Positions 6,405 to 6,720 of a DNA stretch of 6,720 bases are shown here, in pieces (positions within the stretch are counted from its first letter, which is position 1; each line of letters starts with the position of its first letter). The stretch lies in NCBI GenBank assembly GCA_016934895.1, contig JAFGRZ010000005.1, positions 1 to 6,720 of the forward strand, written 5' to 3'. The DNA is from Candidatus Aminicenantota bacterium. GTDB taxonomy: Bacteria > Acidobacteriota > Aminicenantia > Aminicenantales > UBA8522. Both the position numbers and the translations under genes were made by a program. Below the pieces are notes generated by a model that was not told where the DNA came from, made no database searches, and worked only from the letters and a program-made list of their open reading frames with translations.

Positions 6405-6713
6405 CAGCCGCAATCTGCCGCAGCGACCATCGAGGGTTTAGCCTCACCGAGACGCTCTTCGAGGGAACCCATCTTCTTTAAGTTGACCAAGGCAAAGGGT
6501 TTGGATGAGGAAGTCCGTCGACGACTGAGCGGGCATGGTTTCTCTCCGCAGGAGAGAAGAGCGAAGGAGGAGTTCGGAGCGAGCTTCCTCGCCGGGGAAG
6601 CGAGCGGGCTGACGCATCCAAACCCTTTGCCTCTGCGAGTTCCGCAGCCGCCGAGAAGAGCGTTGAGGGGACGGCGTTAAAAACCCGATTGGGAGCGAGG
6701 CAGATTGGGGCTG
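6405..6713. repeat. 309-bp imperfect palindrome with colinear ~100-nt arms (mobile-element-like or structured RNA)
   Basis: The left arm (6405-6507) and the reverse complement of the right arm (6615-6713) share the same blocks in the same order. CAGCC (6405-6409) pairs with GGCTG (6709-6713). CAATCTGCC (6411-6419) pairs with GGCAGATTG (6699-6707). GGGTTT (6434-6439) pairs with AAACCC (6681-6686). CCTCA (6442-6446) pairs with TGAGG (6664-6668). ACGCTCTTC (6452-6460) pairs with GAAGAGCGT (6655-6663). A perfect 17-bp block, GGCAAAGGGTTTGGATG (6491-6507), pairs with 6615-6631. Symmetry is not seen outside 6402-6716. No convincing gene covers it, and no flanking target duplication is visible, though only 7 bases remain on the right. 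It could be a MITE-like element, an inverted pair of dispersed intergenic repeats, or an RNA; sequence alone does not decide. Confidence 0.7.
6508..6614. other. Hairpin-rich centre of the palindrome
   Basis: The 107 bases between the two 17-bp blocks hold two strong hairpins. One is a perfect 8-bp stem, TTCTCTCC (6540-6547) with GGAGAGAA (6551-6558), closing a GCA loop. The other is an 8-bp stem, GCTTCCTC (6583-6590) with 6594-6601, closing a GCC loop and containing one G-T pair. Past a 4-by-4 internal loop (6508-6511, 6611-6614) the main helix resumes with AGTCCG (6512-6517) and CGGGCT (6605-6610). One pair there is U-G if the plus strand is the RNA, and A-C if it is the minus strand, a slight hint for the plus strand. 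A GAGCGGGC octamer appears twice (6527-6534 and 6602-6609). Confidence 0.55.
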
Positions 6714-6720
6714 GTCATAC

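Noticed and set aside
6215..6490. Minus-strand 91-codon open frame starting MVNLKKMGSLEERLGEAKPS
   Set aside because: It overlaps the glycosyltransferase start by 86 bp in another frame, its N-terminal half lies inside the palindrome arm, and the rest is arginine-rich shadow sequence. A short real peptide cannot be fully excluded.
6381..6680. Plus-strand 99-codon open frame across the palindrome
   Set aside because: Low-complexity Arg/Ser/Glu/Pro composition that follows from the folded GC-rich DNA; no ribosome site or family likeness.
6405..6713. RNase P RNA, suggested by GAGGAAGTCCG at 6507-6517 and closing ends
   Set aside because: The conserved 3' ACAGAA...GGCTTA region is missing and the motif lacks one A of the GGAAAGTCC core; the colinear palindrome does not match the RNase P layout.
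6405..6713. tmRNA, SRP RNA, 6S RNA or group II intron
   Set aside because: No tRNA-like GGTTCGAATCC end, no SRP helix 8 GGAA core, too long and differently arranged for 6S, and no intron domain V.
1..6720. CRISPR array, tRNA gene, rRNA, complete insertion sequence, integron attC site
   Set aside because: No regularly spaced direct repeats, cloverleaf, rRNA segment or transposase was seen; the palindrome lacks the paired core sites of attC and is far longer than usual.

Overview
The window holds six protein-coding genes and one non-coding, folded region. It probably comes from a high-GC, LPS-bearing diderm bacterium. One gene product is an exported protein ending in a putative outer-membrane beta-barrel, another is a Kdo/WaaP-type lipopolysaccharide kinase, and third codon positions are strongly G/C. 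The gene styles (DUF1573 protein next to YggT, SH3-barrel envelope protein, LPS-type operon) would suit an Acidobacteriota/Aminicenantota-like or deltaproteobacterial-like lineage, but nothing in the window fixes the taxon.

Layout. (1) Positions 1-1015, minus strand: an exported two-domain DUF1573 protein followed 4 bases later by the start of a YggT-family membrane protein that runs off the left edge. (2) Positions 1016-1180: a divergent promoter region with a near-consensus sigma70 promoter on the plus strand and a weaker one on the minus strand. (3) Positions 1181-2413, plus strand: a secreted bacterial-SH3 / proline-rich linker / beta-barrel protein. (4) Positions 2410-6300, minus strand: a tight four-gene operon in the order GT4 glycosyltransferase, WaaP-like kinase, clan GH-A-like TIM-barrel protein, class I SAM methyltransferase. 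Junctions within it are 22 bp, 1 bp and a 17-bp overlap. Its last gene converges on the barrel gene, and the two TAG stop codons share one CTAG palindrome. (5) Positions 6301-6404: a short promoter/leader region. (6) Positions 6405-6713: a roughly 309-bp imperfect palindrome whose two ~100-nt arms are colinear inverted copies of each other, joined by a hairpin-rich centre.

How the genes may work together. The four-gene operon looks like a cytoplasmic module that builds or finishes a surface glycan, most likely LPS core or a related glycolipid: sugar transfer, phosphorylation, a glycosidase-fold protein and methylation. The glycosidase-like protein keeps a nucleophile-type motif (WITE) but has GHA where clan GH-A enzymes normally have GNE, so it may lack the usual acid/base. 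The kinase plus methyltransferase pair recalls the phosphate-methyl capping chemistry of the fused enzyme WbdD, a comparison that is only inference here. The most unexplained sequence is the 309-bp palindrome, which could be a decayed miniature mobile element, an inverted pair of intergenic repeats, or a structured RNA.
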